Positions 1-9,302 of a stretch of DNA of 64,000 nucleotides are shown piece by piece. A model generated the notes under the pieces. That model was not told where the DNA came from. It was given only the letters and a program-made list of their open reading frames with translations, and did not search any database. Source of the DNA: Sutcliffiella horikoshii (GTDB lineage Bacteria > Bacillota > Bacilli > Bacillales > Bacillaceae_I); the NCBI GenBank assembly GCA_001636495.1, contig KV440964.1, positions 264,666-328,665 of the forward strand, in the 5' to 3' direction. The translations under genes were made by a program, and so were the position numbers. Each line of letters opens with the position of its first letter. The stretch's first letter is position 1.

Positions 1-221
1 GCTCCCATAAGTTTCGACATGCTGATAACATCTCCAAGCACTTTTGCGATAAATGAATCAATCATATCAACAGAGGTCAAATCGATGACGACTCCATTTG
101 CTCCTGTTTCATGAATTCTATTTAAAAGATCCTCTTGAAATTGCAACGCAGTTTGATCATCTAGTTCCCATTGAATTGATATTAAAAGGCAATTGTGAAG
201 CTTTAAAATAGGTATTCTCAC
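1..221 (-). CDS. rsbS: RsbS, stressosome scaffold protein (3' part cut by window edge)
   Basis: Only the first 73 codons are in the window; the gene runs off the left edge. The frame begins at a GTG whose bases overlap the TGA stop of rsbR (GTGA), so the two are translationally coupled. The peptide contains the RsbS STAS core: [11 protein letters not shown] at the N-terminus, then WELDDQTAL, then [14 protein letters not shown]. Ser56 here corresponds to the B. subtilis RsbS serine phosphorylated by RsbT (Ser59 there; the start here is three residues shorter). Known role of the family: with RsbR it forms the stressosome that sequesters the kinase RsbT and so controls sigma-B. The rest of the sigB operon is expected just left of the window (inference). 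Confidence 0.95.
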   Translation of the reverse strand, partial: MRIPILKLHNCLLISIQWELDDQTALQFQEDLLNRIHETGANGVVIDLTSVDMIDSFIAKVLGDVISMSKLMG

Positions 222-1045
222 TCTTGATCCCCCACAGTCACAATTTGTCTATTTGTCATTTCAAGTGCCGTCTCTATCCCTTTTTTCAAGGAGTTTTTCG
301 TAATGATTTGATCCAGGTTGATACCTAAATTAACAATAGTCTGCGCAATTTCCGGACGGATTCCCACAAGCAGACACTTTGCCCCGACAAGACGGACTGC
401 TTCTGCTGCCTGGATGATATGGTGCGCTACCATTGTATCGACCACAGGGACACCGGTAATATCGATCAACACCACTTCCGCACGGTGCTTGACGACACCT
501 TGAAGAAGATTTTCCATGATCTGTCTCGCGCGTTCCGTATCAATGGTGCCAACAAGCGGCATTACAGAAATCTTGTCAAAAACCGGGATAAGTGGTGCAG
601 CCAATTCCTGCAATGCGATCTTCTGCATCGAAACGGTATGCTCCCAAGATCCTGTATACGTTTTGACAATTTCGTTATAAACAGGACGGAGCCACTGATC
701 AAAGTCATACATCAATGATACTTTGAGGTTGGCATCGACTTCTTTAGTCATTCCTTCAAACACAATCTTTCCAAACAGCGAAAGACCTTCCGTCACATAA
801 ATCAACGGCCATCCAAAACGCACAATCTTCTCGGCAAAATCCGTTAGAATAGTGGATAGGTCATCCGTACCCTTGCCGATGTTATTCAATAGCAAATTGA
901 TGTATTCACGGCTTGTACTCAAGTAGACCTTATCCGAAATGGCTTTCAGTTCCTTTTTTTCACCGATTTCATCCATGCCTTCGATCCATTGGTTAAAAAT
1001 TGTTTCACGATTTTCCTCAATATGATTGATGATATCCTGATTCAT
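218..1045 (-). CDS. rsbR: RsbR-family stressosome sensor (RsbRA type)
   Basis: 275-residue protein with an N-terminal non-heme globin-like sensor half (about residues 1-130) and a C-terminal STAS domain (about 150-270). Thr170 (in GTIDTER) and Thr204 (in VVDTMVAHH) align with the two RsbT phosphorylation sites of B. subtilis RsbRA (T171, T205). The start chosen is ATG 1045, preceded by AAAGGAG at good spacing; the frame is open further upstream but without a ribosome site. Length equals the family norm. It is the first gene of the sigma-B regulatory operon and overlaps rsbS by 4 nt. It integrates environmental stress upstream of RsbT/RsbU (family knowledge). Confidence 0.96.
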   Translation of the reverse strand: MNQDIINHIEENRETIFNQWIEGMDEIGEKKELKAISDKVYLSTSREYINLLLNNIGKGTDDLSTILTDFAEKIVRFGWPLIYVTEGLSLFGKIVFEGMTKEVDANLKVSLMYDFDQWLRPVYNEIVKTYTGSWEHTVSMQKIALQELAAPLIPVFDKISVMPLVGTIDTERARQIMENLLQGVVKHRAEVVLIDITGVPVVDTMVAHHIIQAAEAVRLVGAKCLLVGIRPEIAQTIVNLGINLDQIITKNSLKKGIETALEMTNRQIVTVGDQE

Positions 1046-1117
1046 TATCCCGGCTCCTTTTTTCAATAATAGAATATATTTATAAGTTCGAAAAATAATT
1101 ATAGTTCCACTAATACC

Positions 1118-1147
1118 ACTATAAATTTTTATCATTTTAAAAGTCAA
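1118..1147 (-). promoter_or_regulatory. Sigma-A promoter of the rsbR operon
   Basis: On the minus strand a -35 TTGACT (1147-1142) and -10 TATAGT (1123-1118) are separated by 18 nt. Transcription would start near 1110, about 65 nt before the rsbR start. This fits the constitutive sigma-A promoter that drives the upstream half of sigB operons in Bacillus. Seen by motif only. Confidence 0.6.
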
Positions 1148-1236
1148 ATATGTTTAATCCCATTTCACCCAAAATTGTGGTTTATTTACCTAATTATGGT
1201 GGTATCTTCTTAGAAATAGGTGTGCAGCTTTAACGC

Positions 1237-1366
1237 CGCTGTTGATTTACGCAAACGGCTTCGCTTTCCGCGGGGCGACCTTGAGCCTCCTCACTTTGTT
1301 GCGTGGTCTCAAGATTGTCGCTTCTCCCCCGCCGGAGTCTTCGCCTTTTGCTCCAATCTACAGCTG
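1237..1366 (-). repeat. Dispersed ~130-bp palindromic element, copy A
   Basis: Begins GCTGTTGATT and ends with a near-complement AATCTACAGC. The interior holds the family core, with GCTTCGCTTTCCGCGG and GAGCCTCCTC, in reverse orientation relative to the copy at 24978. It lies between the ndoA terminator and the rsbR promoter region. The short open frame across it is an artefact of the element. Confidence 0.8.
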
Positions 1367-1390
1367 GGGTCCTTATCCTCTTACCGATAC

Positions 1391-1426
1391 AAAATAAAAA
1401 AGCTACTCACTCGCTTGTGAATAGCT
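1391..1426 (-). terminator. Intrinsic terminator after ndoA
   Basis: On the minus strand AGCTATTCAC and GTGAGTAGCT form a 10-bp stem (one T-G pair) with a short loop, followed by TTTTTTATTTT. It ends the alr-ndoAI-ndoA transcript and separates it from the sigB operon. Confidence 0.85.
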
Positions 1427-1453
1427 CCTTATTGATAAAACGGATTCAACATA

Positions 1454-1804
1454 TTAAAAGTCAATAAGTCCTAAACTTATTTGAAGCGCCTCATCCACTT
1501 TGTCCATCATCTCTTCGTCAAGATGAGTTATTTTGTCCGTTAATCTTTGTTTATCGATTGTTCGAATTTGTTCGAGCAGGATAACAGAGTCACGTTCAAA
1601 ACCATATCGCTTCGCATCGATTTCTACATGTGTTGGGAGTTTGGCTTTTTGGATTTGAGCAGTAATGGCAGCAACTATAACGGTCGGGCTAAATCGATTT
1701 CCGATATCATTTTGGATGACAAGTACTGGTCGAACGCCTCCTTGCTCAGACCCAACAACAGGGGATAAATCAGCAAAATAAACGTCACCGCGTTTGACAA
1801 TCAA
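1454..1804 (-). CDS. ndoA: EndoA (MazF-family) mRNA interferase toxin
   Basis: 116 residues, almost identical in recognisable stretches to B. subtilis Endo[21 protein letters not shown], the [12 protein letters not shown] loop and [19 protein letters not shown]. The family cleaves single-stranded RNA at UACAU in B. subtilis. The start is TTG, 4 nt after the antitoxin stop, which probably keeps toxin translation low and coupled to the antitoxin. A GGGGGG run supplies the ribosome site. Its place between alr and the sigB operon is conserved in Bacillus. Confidence 0.97.
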   Translation of the reverse strand: MIVKRGDVYFADLSPVVGSEQGGVRPVLVIQNDIGNRFSPTVIVAAITAQIQKAKLPTHVEIDAKRYGFERDSVILLEQIRTIDKQRLTDKITHLDEEMMDKVDEALQISLGLIDF

Positions 1805-1808
1805 ATGA

Positions 1809-2090
1809 TTACCCCCCGCTAACTAAGCGTTCAACCGTATGCTCCGCCTCGTATTCAGCCAAAAAAGCTTCAGATGCAATGTTTAAATTAATTTTAGACA
1901 TCTCCATGTAGCCACGTCTCATGGACTCGCGAATCTGACGCTTTTTGCGCTCGCGAAGATACATCTTTGTTGCTTGAAAGATTAATTCGTTTCGATTGCC
2001 GTTTTCTTGTTTTACCAAACCATCTAATTCCGATACTAAGTTTTGAGGTAATCGAATCAAGATTTCAGTTGTTGCGCTGGATTCAGACAC
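1809..2090 (-). CDS. ndoAI: EndoAI (ribbon-helix-helix) antitoxin
   Basis: 93 residues from GTG 2090, preceded by TTGGAGGTG at 6-nt spacing; a TTG further upstream (2105) lies inside this ribosome site and is rejected. The N-terminal ribbon-helix-helix ([18 protein letters not shown]) is followed by the toxin-binding C-terminal part ([24 protein letters not shown]). Length equals that of B. subtilis EndoAI (93 aa). It neutralises EndoA and may autoregulate; four bases separate it from ndoA. Confidence 0.95.
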   Translation of the reverse strand: MSESSATTEILIRLPQNLVSELDGLVKQENGNRNELIFQATKMYLRERKKRQIRESMRRGYMEMSKINLNIASEAFLAEYEAEHTVERLVSGG

Positions 2091-2235
2091 AGCATACACC
2101 TCCAAGAACTACAGACACATAATACTATTCCATATTCCATAATACCATCATTGCTGATAAAAGCAAAGTCCATTTAGTGAATTCTTCTCTATTATCACTA
2201 TATAATACCTTTTTTATGCAGGAAATTACCATTTA

Positions 2236-3405
2236 CTATTCTAATGGTTTGTCTTGCAAATAGTTTCTCACTTCCATTATACTCCCATTCCGTAAAAACA
2301 TGCGGGGTACGCGGTAACTGATCATGCAAGGGACCTCATAGTTGATGGTGTCAAGCTTGGCAGCTACATCGTTGGAACTGATTTTCTTGCCACCTTGTTC
2401 TCCAATAAGCGTCACCTTGGTCCCAATTGGAAGTTCATGTGGTAATTTAATCATAAACTGATCCATACAGATTCTTCCAACAATTGGAGCGATTTTCCCG
2501 TCCACAAGAATGTTCATTCCTTGTAGTTTTCGAATCCAACCATCCGCATAACCCACCGGCACCGTTCCAATCCACTCTTCTTCTTTCGTCGTGTAAGTTG
2601 CCCCATAACTGACACTTTCTCCGATGGAAAGTTTCTTTACATGAACGAGTTTGGTATGAACGGAAAAGGCCTCTTTTAACGGAAAAGGCAATGTCGGTTC
2701 CATTTCTGGTGATGGCGTCAGTCCATACATGGCAATGCCTACACGGACAGCGTTAAAAATCCTCGCTGGAAATCTTAATGTCGTGGCACTATTTCCGCAA
2801 TGAACCATTGGGATTGTGCGATGATTGGTTATCTCCTTGATTAATGTGTGGAACCTTTTAAACTGGCGTTCCACATAATCTGATTGCAACTCATCTGCAG
2901 TTGCAAAGTGCGTATAGATCCCTTCTATTTGCAGGTTGGGAGCTTTTTCTATCAGCTCTAGTATTTGTGTGACTTCTTCTTGAGTTCGCGCACCGATTCT
3001 CCCCATGCCAGTATCAAGTTTCAGATGAAGTTTAACCACTTCCGTCCCGTGATATGCAGCACTCGCTTCTTCTACCCATTCTTCACGGAAAACAGTGAGG
3101 GTAATATTCTCTTTTGCAGCAAGCGGTAGATCGGAAACTCTTGAAGCACCCAACACAAGTATCGGAGCAGTTATTCCTTGTTGCCTTAAAGAAATCGCCT
3201 CGTCCAAAAAGGAAACAGCAAGATACTTCGCACCCGCTTCCAAAGCAACCTTCGCAACTTGCGCATCTCCATGCCCATAAGCATTCGCCTTAACGACTGC
3301 AATCACCGTTACATCCTTTGTCACATGCTCCTGTATCGCTGTTACATTCTCATATATACAATCTAAATCCACTTCAACCCATGTGTCCCGATGAAAGCTC
3401 GACAT
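2236..3405 (-). CDS. alr: Alanine racemase
   Basis: 389 residues. PLP-dependent fold-III enzyme that interconverts L- and D-alanine for peptidoglycan. The PLP lysine lies in VVKANAYGHG (Lys39); the C-terminal beta domain contains SVSYGATY and the active-site loop GRICMDQFM. ATG 3405 is preceded by AAAGGAAGTG at slightly long spacing. It sits upstream of ndoAI-ndoA and downstream of the ydcC terminator. With ddl and murF in the same window it supplies the D-Ala-D-Ala branch of wall synthesis. Confidence 0.97.
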   Translation of the reverse strand: MSSFHRDTWVEVDLDCIYENVTAIQEHVTKDVTVIAVVKANAYGHGDAQVAKVALEAGAKYLAVSFLDEAISLRQQGITAPILVLGASRVSDLPLAAKENITLTVFREEWVEEASAAYHGTEVVKLHLKLDTGMGRIGARTQEEVTQILELIEKAPNLQIEGIYTHFATADELQSDYVERQFKRFHTLIKEITNHRTIPMVHCGNSATTLRFPARIFNAVRVGIAMYGLTPSPEMEPTLPFPLKEAFSVHTKLVHVKKLSIGESVSYGATYTTKEEEWIGTVPVGYADGWIRKLQGMNILVDGKIAPIVGRICMDQFMIKLPHELPIGTKVTLIGEQGGKKISSNDVAAKLDTINYEVPCMISYRVPRMFLRNGSIMEVRNYLQDKPLE

Positions 3406-3546
3406 CTACCTAAGCACTTCCTTTACCTAACTACAACATCAAATTAATATGTACCTATCATAACGAAAATCTCCTCCAAAGTCATGCAAGAACGCCCCCT
3501 TCGACGTGATGAGCGAAATTCCTTTGGGGGTCTGACCCCTTTTCTC

Positions 3547-3578
3547 AAAAAAAATACAGGCCCGTCTCAACGGGCCCG
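3547..3578 (-). terminator. Intrinsic terminator after the ydcC-like gene
   Basis: Minus-strand stem GGCCCGT / ACGGGCC with a TGAG loop, then TGTATTTTTTTT. Confidence 0.85.
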
Positions 3579-3593
3579 CTAGGTGTCAGTCTG

Positions 3594-4625
3594 TTATTTA
3601 ATCGCTGCGCCTTGGACGGAGCGGGCTACCATGAGTAGTTCTTCTTGGGTGAGGTCTTTGGATGCTAGGGTGAAGTCGACTCCTTGGTAGGTCCATGTTA
3701 GGCTGTTATCTGTCATGGCTCCGACGGTGAAGCCAAGGTCAGCTGGTTGTCCGTTGACGAATGTGGATGTCGGGACATCGGCATTACGGGCTTTTTCCTG
3801 GATAAGCGTGAAGGTCTTGTCGCCTTCATACGTCATGACGACACGTTTTCCATTGGCTGTTTCCACGACCGTTTCTTCTTTAAGATCAGTACCGGCAGGC
3901 GTATCTAGCGGTGTCATGGCAGAGAATTCATCAGACTCTTCCGTGACAGGTCCAGAAGCAGGCATTTCTAGGCTTGCACGAGCCCCAGTCATATTCTTTT
4001 TCACATCAAATGCGTCCGCATCGAAGCTTGCATCAAATTTAAAATCGGAGAATTCCACCAAGACCAATGGCTTCTTATCCGGATCCATCACCTTTACAGA
4101 GACAGGAGAAAGATCTTTCTTGCTAAGTGTGATTTCCTGCGTTGGCAGCAGTTTGTTATTCTGATAGTTCGTTTTTGTTTCAAATACATAATGCTCTTCC
4201 GTTGCAGTGAAGGTGGCATCTGGATCATTTTTGATGTCATTCACCAGTGACTCGAACAGGTAGGCCTGGCTGCTGTTCTGCGGCCACTCGCTGTGGAAGC
4301 GGAAGCTTTTGTTCAGCGCCGGCGTCAGGACGAATACGCCTTCATCGTTACGGATGATGATCTGGCTTTGATCTTTTTCCGCGTTTTTCAGGTTAACTCT
4401 GTAATAGTTCGGTTTGTTGTGACCGATTTGCACTTCATATACCTGTGGCTCGGCACCAGTTTGAAGTGTCATTTTTGCATTGGACTCATAACCTTTCATC
4501 TCTTCCACTTTCGCACCAAGAGAAGCCGTTACATCCTCTTTCGATTTCGTACCGCACCCTGCGAGAACAAGGATACTCACAAGGCCAACCACTAACAATA
4601 GCCATGCTTTTCTCAAATTATTCAT
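3594..4625 (-). CDS. ydcC: LolA-like outer-membrane-lipoprotein-sorting family lipoprotein (YdcC)
   Basis: About 343 residues. A type II signal peptide (RKAWLLLVVGLVSILVLAGC) gives a lipid-anchored Cys. The mature part has the DUF4367/LolA-like beta architecture seen in B. subtilis YdcC: a MKGYESNAKMTLQ strand, FRFHSEWPQNSSQAYL, and a repeated LTWTYQGVDFTLAS-type C-terminus. Function is unknown beyond membrane localisation. Start is uncertain: ATG 4625 directly follows AAAGGGG with no spacing, whereas TTG 4616 has ideal 8-nt spacing and gives a signal peptide starting MRKAWLL. It lies between acpS and alr as in B. subtilis. Confidence 0.85.
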   Translation of the reverse strand: MNNLRKAWLLLVVGLVSILVLAGCGTKSKEDVTASLGAKVEEMKGYESNAKMTLQTGAEPQVYEVQIGHNKPNYYRVNLKNAEKDQSQIIIRNDEGVFVLTPALNKSFRFHSEWPQNSSQAYLFESLVNDIKNDPDATFTATEEHYVFETKTNYQNNKLLPTQEITLSKKDLSPVSVKVMDPDKKPLVLVEFSDFKFDASFDADAFDVKKNMTGARASLEMPASGPVTEESDEFSAMTPLDTPAGTDLKEETVVETANGKRVVMTYEGDKTFTLIQEKARNADVPTSTFVNGQPADLGFTVGAMTDNSLTWTYQGVDFTLASKDLTQEELLMVARSVQGAAIK

Positions 4626-4787
4626 CCCCTTTGCTTTCAATACATGATTATCTTAGAGAAAAGTGAGAGTGTAGAGATTACAGGCCCGCTGCTTCTTTAC
4701 CTATTGCAGGTTGGCTGCACCTCTTACTTGTACACCTTGTCTCCTTTCTGAACTATGTATATGAGGCAGTTTTGGGGAATATGCAGA

Positions 4788-5153
4788 CTAGCTTGACAAG
4801 CTTTCGATAATTACTTGAGCAATTGCATATTGATTACTATGCGAGATGGACAGGTGCACCTTGCCATTCTCGATGGATGGTGCCGCAAAATAAGGCTTTC
4901 CTTTTTCCGTGGAAGCGATCGTCATGTCCTGAAAGCTCAGTTCTTTTCCAATTCCGGTTCCATTCGCTTTGGAGAAAGCCTCTTTTGCCGCAAAACGTCC
5001 GGCCAGAAATTCCACTTTTCGTTTGTTGCTAAGGGTAGAGAATTTCTCTTTTTCCGAGGGCGTGAGGATACGATCGATAAAATTCGGCTGGCGTTCCATC
5101 AACTTCTCGATCCGCGCGAGCTCGATAATGTCTATCCCGGTTCCAATAATCAT
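4788..5153 (-). CDS. acpS: Holo-[acyl-carrier-protein] synthase
   Basis: 121 residues from ATG 5153 (AAAGGTTGG ribosome site), the standard AcpS length. The two signature motifs are present: [13 protein letters not shown] at the N-terminus and [16 protein letters not shown] near residue 60. It transfers 4'-phosphopantetheine from CoA to acyl carrier protein. An upstream in-frame ATG at 5174 would add seven residues not found in the family. Divergent from the rhomboid gene. Confidence 0.96.
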   Translation of the reverse strand: MIIGTGIDIIELARIEKLMERQPNFIDRILTPSEKEKFSTLSNKRKVEFLAGRFAAKEAFSKANGTGIGKELSFQDMTIASTEKGKPYFAAPSIENGKVHLSISHSNQYAIAQVIIESLSS

Positions 5154-5306
5154 ACTTTGACCAACCTTTCTCATATAATAGTGATATATTCTCCAGAGTT
5201 CCTCTAAAAAGACATTTGGGTGGCAACATGGTACTCTAAAAGATAGACTATATGTATCCGTCTTTTTACTATTTATCGTAAGAAGAACTTAAAAGGAGTG
5301 AAGCGG

Positions 5307-6020
5307 ATGTTCGTCCGAACGGAAAATTTCCGTACATTTACACGATTATATCCTATTATTACCACAATTGTAGCCATCCATCTCGTCTTATGGCTGGTCG
5401 TACAGTTTTCAGCAACGGTTCTCAATTTAACCATTGGGTTCAATCTACTTATTTGGCAAGGGGAAATATGGCGACTTGTCACACCCATTTTCCTTCATGC
5501 CAGTTTGACACACTTTTTATTCAACTCTTTGTCACTTGTGCTGTTCGGCCCTGGCGTGGAGAGGATGCTTGGCAGAGTGAAGTTCATTGTGTTCTATGTA
5601 TTTGGCGGTATTCTTGCCAATGTCGCCACTCTGCTTTTGAAGCCTGATCTATATACTCATCTAGGTGCATCAGGCGCTATTTTTGCGATTTTCGGCCTTT
5701 ATTTTTACATGGTTTTCCTTCGTCCAGATCTACTAGACAGAGCGAACTCCCAGATTATCTTAACCATCCTGGTGATCGGGCTTGTGATGACGTTCATGAA
5801 TCCCAATATCAATGTCATTGCCCACTTATTCGGATTCTTCGCCGGGACCGTATTGGCTCCTTTCTTTTTAGGAAGAGGACCGAACACTGCCCCACGGTCG
5901 TTCCGTGCCATCTTCCCTAAAACAGATAGACCAAGGGCACCACGAAACGGGAAGCAAAGCATTATATGGATTGTACTGATTGCTTTGGTGCTTGTTGGGA
6001 TCTTGTCGAGGTTTATGTAA
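5307..6020 (+). CDS. ydcA: Rhomboid-family intramembrane serine protease (YdcA)
   Basis: 237 residues, about six membrane helices. Catalytic Ser is in HLGASGAIFAIFG and catalytic His in NVIAHLFGFFAG; the L1-loop WRLVTPIFLHASLTHFLFN is intact. Start ATG 5307 follows AAAAGGAG by 8 nt; GTG 5298 overlaps that site. It cleaves membrane-embedded substrates; none is known here. The only plus-strand gene in this conserved block, as in B. subtilis. Confidence 0.9.
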   Translation: MFVRTENFRTFTRLYPIITTIVAIHLVLWLVVQFSATVLNLTIGFNLLIWQGEIWRLVTPIFLHASLTHFLFNSLSLVLFGPGVERMLGRVKFIVFYVFGGILANVATLLLKPDLYTHLGASGAIFAIFGLYFYMVFLRPDLLDRANSQIILTILVIGLVMTFMNPNINVIAHLFGFFAGTVLAPFFLGRGPNTAPRSFRAIFPKTDRPRAPRNGKQSIIWIVLIALVLVGILSRFM

Positions 6021-6025
6021 TAACT

Positions 6026-6078
6026 CCTGTAGATTTCCGTTCCAGGTGTTCGCTTTTTGCGGGGCGGAGCTAGAGCAA
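6026..6078 (-). repeat. Truncated copy of the dispersed ~130-bp element
   Basis: Contains GATTTCCGTTCCAGGTGTTC followed by a CGCTTT..GCGGGGCGG stretch matching one end of the full copies (compare 12893 and 47783). It then breaks off before the shared ydcA/ydbT terminator. Confidence 0.55.
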
Positions 6079-6098
6079 GTTTCTTTTCATCAAAAAAC

Positions 6099-6140
6099 AA
6101 AAGCAAGGGAGTCGGGTTACACGACGTTCCCTTGCTTTTT
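6099..6140. terminator. Bidirectional terminator between ydcA and ydbT
   Basis: AGCAAGGGA (6102-6110) and TCCCTTGCT (6128-6136) form a perfect 9-bp stem. T-runs are present on both strands (TTTTTTT to the right, TTTTGTTTTTTG on the minus strand). The ydbT stop codon lies within the loop. Confidence 0.8.
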
Positions 6141-7610
6141 TTGATAGGAATACCATTCGTATATCCGGTCGCCATCCTCGTTTTCCACGTCCATCACCTG
6201 AAAATTCTTCCCTCCAAGGCCTGTTTTGATCGCCGCCTTTACAGTATAAAGCTTTCTTTTACCTTGAAAGAACGACTCCCTCAATTCAAAGGACTGAATT
6301 CGTTTTTTTCGGACCATGACGATATTTTTGCTAAGGTGGCGGTAGGAAAGTTGCAGTTGCTCCACGCCCTCTCCAAAGGACCAGCCAGCCGTTTTGAATT
6401 GGCTGTATCCCAGAATTGCCGCAACTCCTACTGACAGTAATGCAAAATATCCATAGGGTTGAAAGAAGTAGGCAATTGGTGCAGAAAGCAAGAGTGCCGG
6501 CACTCCCAACCGTATGATATATCGGATCAACGATCGCTTAGGCAACGGATGGATGTTTTTAGAAAGCTGGTAGGATGGTACAAATTCCTTCAACCTGGCT
6601 TCGACCTCGGACATTTTAACCAAGGGGAAAAGAATCGTGGAGAAATCAGCTTCTTTCCCACCTGAGCTCCCCGCACTCTCCACATAAACGGTGGCAAACC
6701 CGAATGGCTGCCTTAAGATATTCTGGGTGATCCTGATTGCCTGAATTCTCTCAAGCGAAATGGTCAATTGTCTTTTTTCAATGATTCCCCTCGAAATCAG
6801 CAGTTCGTCCTTATTTTTGACTACAGTAAAATTCCCGTATTTGAACATGGTCATCACGATGGAAATGAGCCATGAGAGAAATAGGACGATGAAGACAATC
6901 GAGGCTATCAGAAACACGCTCGTCTGCAGGACCATGCCGAACCGGTCAATGATTGCTTCATATGGTACGAACTGATCAAACTGGGAAGCGAATGCGACGA
7001 CGGCAGATAGGACGACACCGATTCCTCCGGAGGTTGTCCCCACAATGAATAACGCCTTCCAGGAAACGGTGAAAGTCGGTTTCGGCATTTGTTCCACCGG
7101 CTCTTCATCTATCATTTCCATTTCATCGAGGTCCCAAGCTTCGTCCTGAACCACAGCCTGATGTTTTTTATACAAAAGGGCTTCCTTTAGACGATTGGCT
7201 TCCTCCTTTGTGACAGCGGTAAGGCTTGCCTCCGCTTCCGCACCGCCACCAGCCGTTTCGACCTGCACTTTCACCAAGCTGAAAATCCGTTGGATGATGC
7301 CCTCGGATGTATCCAATGTTTGAATACGCTCTTGCGGGATGAAACGGCGCTTTCTCACGAAGACTCCGTATTCCATCCGCAGCTCCCCTTCTTCAATCCA
7401 GTAATAGAAGCGGTACCAAGAAAGGATCCCCGTCACAAGTAACCCTGCAAACCACAGGACCATGACACCGATATAAACAACCCCGAACCACCCTTCTCCC
7501 GTACTGCCAAAGAAAACGAAAAGGATGATTGGAAACAGGAGTTCACGCAGCTGCTTAAAAAATCCGACGACTATAGCAGCAGGGTGCATTCTTCTTTTCT
7601 CATACATCAT
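6117..7610 (-). CDS. ydbT: Membrane protein with repeated bacterial PH (bPH2/DUF304) domains, YdbT
   Basis: 497 residues with several membrane hairpins (near residues 10-50, 180-250 and 360-400) alternating with PH-like domains (RMEYGVFVRKRRFIPQERIQ, LISRGIIEKRQLTISLERIQ, and a third near the C-terminus). The matching RIQTLDTSEGI / RIQAIRITQNI motifs are typical of the YdbS/YdbT pair. In B. subtilis YdbST has been linked to resistance to bacterial antimicrobial products (recollection); the molecular role is unclear. Overlaps ydbS by 11 nt, so co-expressed. Confidence 0.88.
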   Translation of the reverse strand: MMYEKRRMHPAAIVVGFFKQLRELLFPIILFVFFGSTGEGWFGVVYIGVMVLWFAGLLVTGILSWYRFYYWIEEGELRMEYGVFVRKRRFIPQERIQTLDTSEGIIQRIFSLVKVQVETAGGGAEAEASLTAVTKEEANRLKEALLYKKHQAVVQDEAWDLDEMEMIDEEPVEQMPKPTFTVSWKALFIVGTTSGGIGVVLSAVVAFASQFDQFVPYEAIIDRFGMVLQTSVFLIASIVFIVLFLSWLISIVMTMFKYGNFTVVKNKDELLISRGIIEKRQLTISLERIQAIRITQNILRQPFGFATVYVESAGSSGGKEADFSTILFPLVKMSEVEARLKEFVPSYQLSKNIHPLPKRSLIRYIIRLGVPALLLSAPIAYFFQPYGYFALLSVGVAAILGYSQFKTAGWSFGEGVEQLQLSYRHLSKNIVMVRKKRIQSFELRESFFQGKRKLYTVKAAIKTGLGGKNFQVMDVENEDGDRIYEWYSYQKKQGNVV

Positions 7611-8079
7611 CTTCTGTCACCCTTGCAAGCCTTGATATGTAATCACGTACCTGATCCGCCTGCTCTTCGTCAAGCGCAGGAATCTCATGGATGGTTGCGG
7701 CCGTGGAAATTAATACGGTCGAAAGATGGTGCCTTTTCAATATTGGACCCTGTCGCGTATCCACATGCTGAACACGAACCATGGGAACCAAGGTCCTTGT
7801 TTTTATAAAAATGCCATGTTGCAGGTCGATTTCATGCTCGTGCACTTCAAAGCGCCAGCGCTTCCATTGCATGGCTGGAAAAATAAATACGGTAAAAATA
7901 ATGATAATAACAAAAAGTCCTCCCGCTATCAGCAGTGTCCACCATGGCAGGCTGAATGTGTTCTGGATAAACCAAAACCCCGCTACCAGCAATAAGTAGA
8001 AGATGGCATTGAGCGCGGCGGAGATCCTCCATACCGACAGTGCTTTTCTATCTATCATCTGTTTAGGCTCGGGCCTCAT
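7600..8079 (-). CDS. ydbS: PH-domain membrane protein YdbS
   Basis: 159 residues: two N-terminal membrane helices (about 18-65), then a single bPH2 domain with LQHGIFIKTRTLVPMVRVQH and VDTRQGPILKRHHL. Upstream partner of ydbT, overlapping it by 11 nt. ATG 8079 follows GGAGGGAATGA-type sequence. Start and length fit the family. Confidence 0.87.
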   Translation of the reverse strand: MRPEPKQMIDRKALSVWRISAALNAIFYLLLVAGFWFIQNTFSLPWWTLLIAGGLFVIIIIFTVFIFPAMQWKRWRFEVHEHEIDLQHGIFIKTRTLVPMVRVQHVDTRQGPILKRHHLSTVLISTAATIHEIPALDEEQADQVRDYISRLARVTEDDV

Positions 8080-8165
8080 TTCATTCCCTCCGAATCACTT
8101 AATAGCAACTTTAATCTCGTTGCCGCAGTTCCTAGTATACTACTTAACGGTATCGTTGGAAAATT

Positions 8166-9137
8166 TTATTTGATTCTAAAGGACGCCCCATCGACAATTT
8201 CTATATCACTATAATCTTTCAGATCGTTCATCAATTGGAAAAGAGCTTCATCCTTTTTCTTCGCTTCGATCATGCAGTGGATTTCTGGCGTGCTCCCTTT
8301 CATACCTTGTAGGAAATCCATGAACATTTCTGGATTCACGTAGTCCGCGTGAGCACGGTAGTTCTTCTCATCTCTTGGGCTCGATATGTGCATTTTCACC
8401 GGCAAGGGAGAGTGTTCCCAAGTCTGAACCACCCGCTCCCAATCCTCTTCCCATGGTTTTGCTTCTTTTTCGTAATGGGCCAGGTGGTGATGGTAGTCCA
8501 ACACAAGTGGTACATTGAGTTTTTCACATACATAAAGGGCATCGCGCAGGTGGAACGTCGTATCATCATTTTCCATGATGAGCATTTCCTGTAACGGTTG
8601 TGGCACCAGCGCCCAATTGTGGATGAACTGTTCAAGCGCCAGCTCCCTGTCATCATAACCGCCGCCAATATGAAGCACACATCTGTGTTCAGTCGGGACC
8701 CTCATACCTTTTAAAAGAGACCTGTGCATACTGAGGGTTTTGATGGTCTGATTGATGATTTCCTTCTTTTTGGAGTTCAACAGCACAAAATGGTCCGGAT
8801 GAAAATCCACTCTCATTGGGTTCGCTTCTATATAGTCACCTATTTCAGTTAGAATCCGTTTAAGCGGTCGCATGAACTTCCAATCTTTCAGGTCTTCATG
8901 GTTAGCTAGCGGGATCAGCTTTGAGCTGAATCGGAAGAACCTGATATCATTGGCGACATTATGCTTTAGAAGGCGCAGGCAGTTCTCCAGATTTTCAATG
9001 GAGATCCGTTCAAGCTTGTCGATGGCTGCTTCCCGGTCCTTGAGTTTGCTGAACTGCGCATAGGTCATCGTTTTGGACGGGGATGCGTTGGTAAGCTGTA
9101 CGCTCATTGCGACATAGCCGAGTTTTACAAGGGTCAT
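8166..9137 (-). CDS. uvsE: UV DNA damage endonuclease
   Basis: 323 residues from ATG 9137 (MTLVKLGYVAMSVQL). The frame is open 36 codons upstream but that part does not resemble the family. AGGAGG lies 12 nt before the start, slightly long. The TIM-barrel UvsE/UVDE family nicks DNA 5' of UV photoproducts using divalent metals. Characteristic segments: FRFSSKLIPLANHE, RVDFHPDHFVLLNS, LHIGGGYDDRE, PLVLDYHHHLAHYE and KMHISSPRDEKNYRAHADYV. In B. subtilis uvsE (ywjD) is elsewhere, so its place between cshA and ydbS is a local insertion. Confidence 0.92.
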   Translation of the reverse strand: MTLVKLGYVAMSVQLTNASPSKTMTYAQFSKLKDREAAIDKLERISIENLENCLRLLKHNVANDIRFFRFSSKLIPLANHEDLKDWKFMRPLKRILTEIGDYIEANPMRVDFHPDHFVLLNSKKKEIINQTIKTLSMHRSLLKGMRVPTEHRCVLHIGGGYDDRELALEQFIHNWALVPQPLQEMLIMENDDTTFHLRDALYVCEKLNVPLVLDYHHHLAHYEKEAKPWEEDWERVVQTWEHSPLPVKMHISSPRDEKNYRAHADYVNPEMFMDFLQGMKGSTPEIHCMIEAKKKDEALFQLMNDLKDYSDIEIVDGASFRIK

Positions 9138-9302
9138 GGTGGCGTGGGCCCTCCTTTTGGAATTGGTGATTTGTGATTTTAGAGTAGTATGCCCAAGTGT
9201 GGTTGCTTTTTTCTCAAGATCATGGCAATAAGAAAAGTCGAGCAAAAATCGCCCTATCCAATTAGCCGTTCCACAATGGCTACGAGGTGCAGATCATTTC
9301 AT

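Noticed and set aside
1220-1420. 66-codon plus-strand frame
   Set aside because: Lies within the dispersed repeat element; the same peptide-like pattern (FPRGDLEPP) recurs in every copy.
1547-1768. Plus-strand frame inside ndoA
   Set aside because: Antisense shadow of a well-conserved toxin gene.
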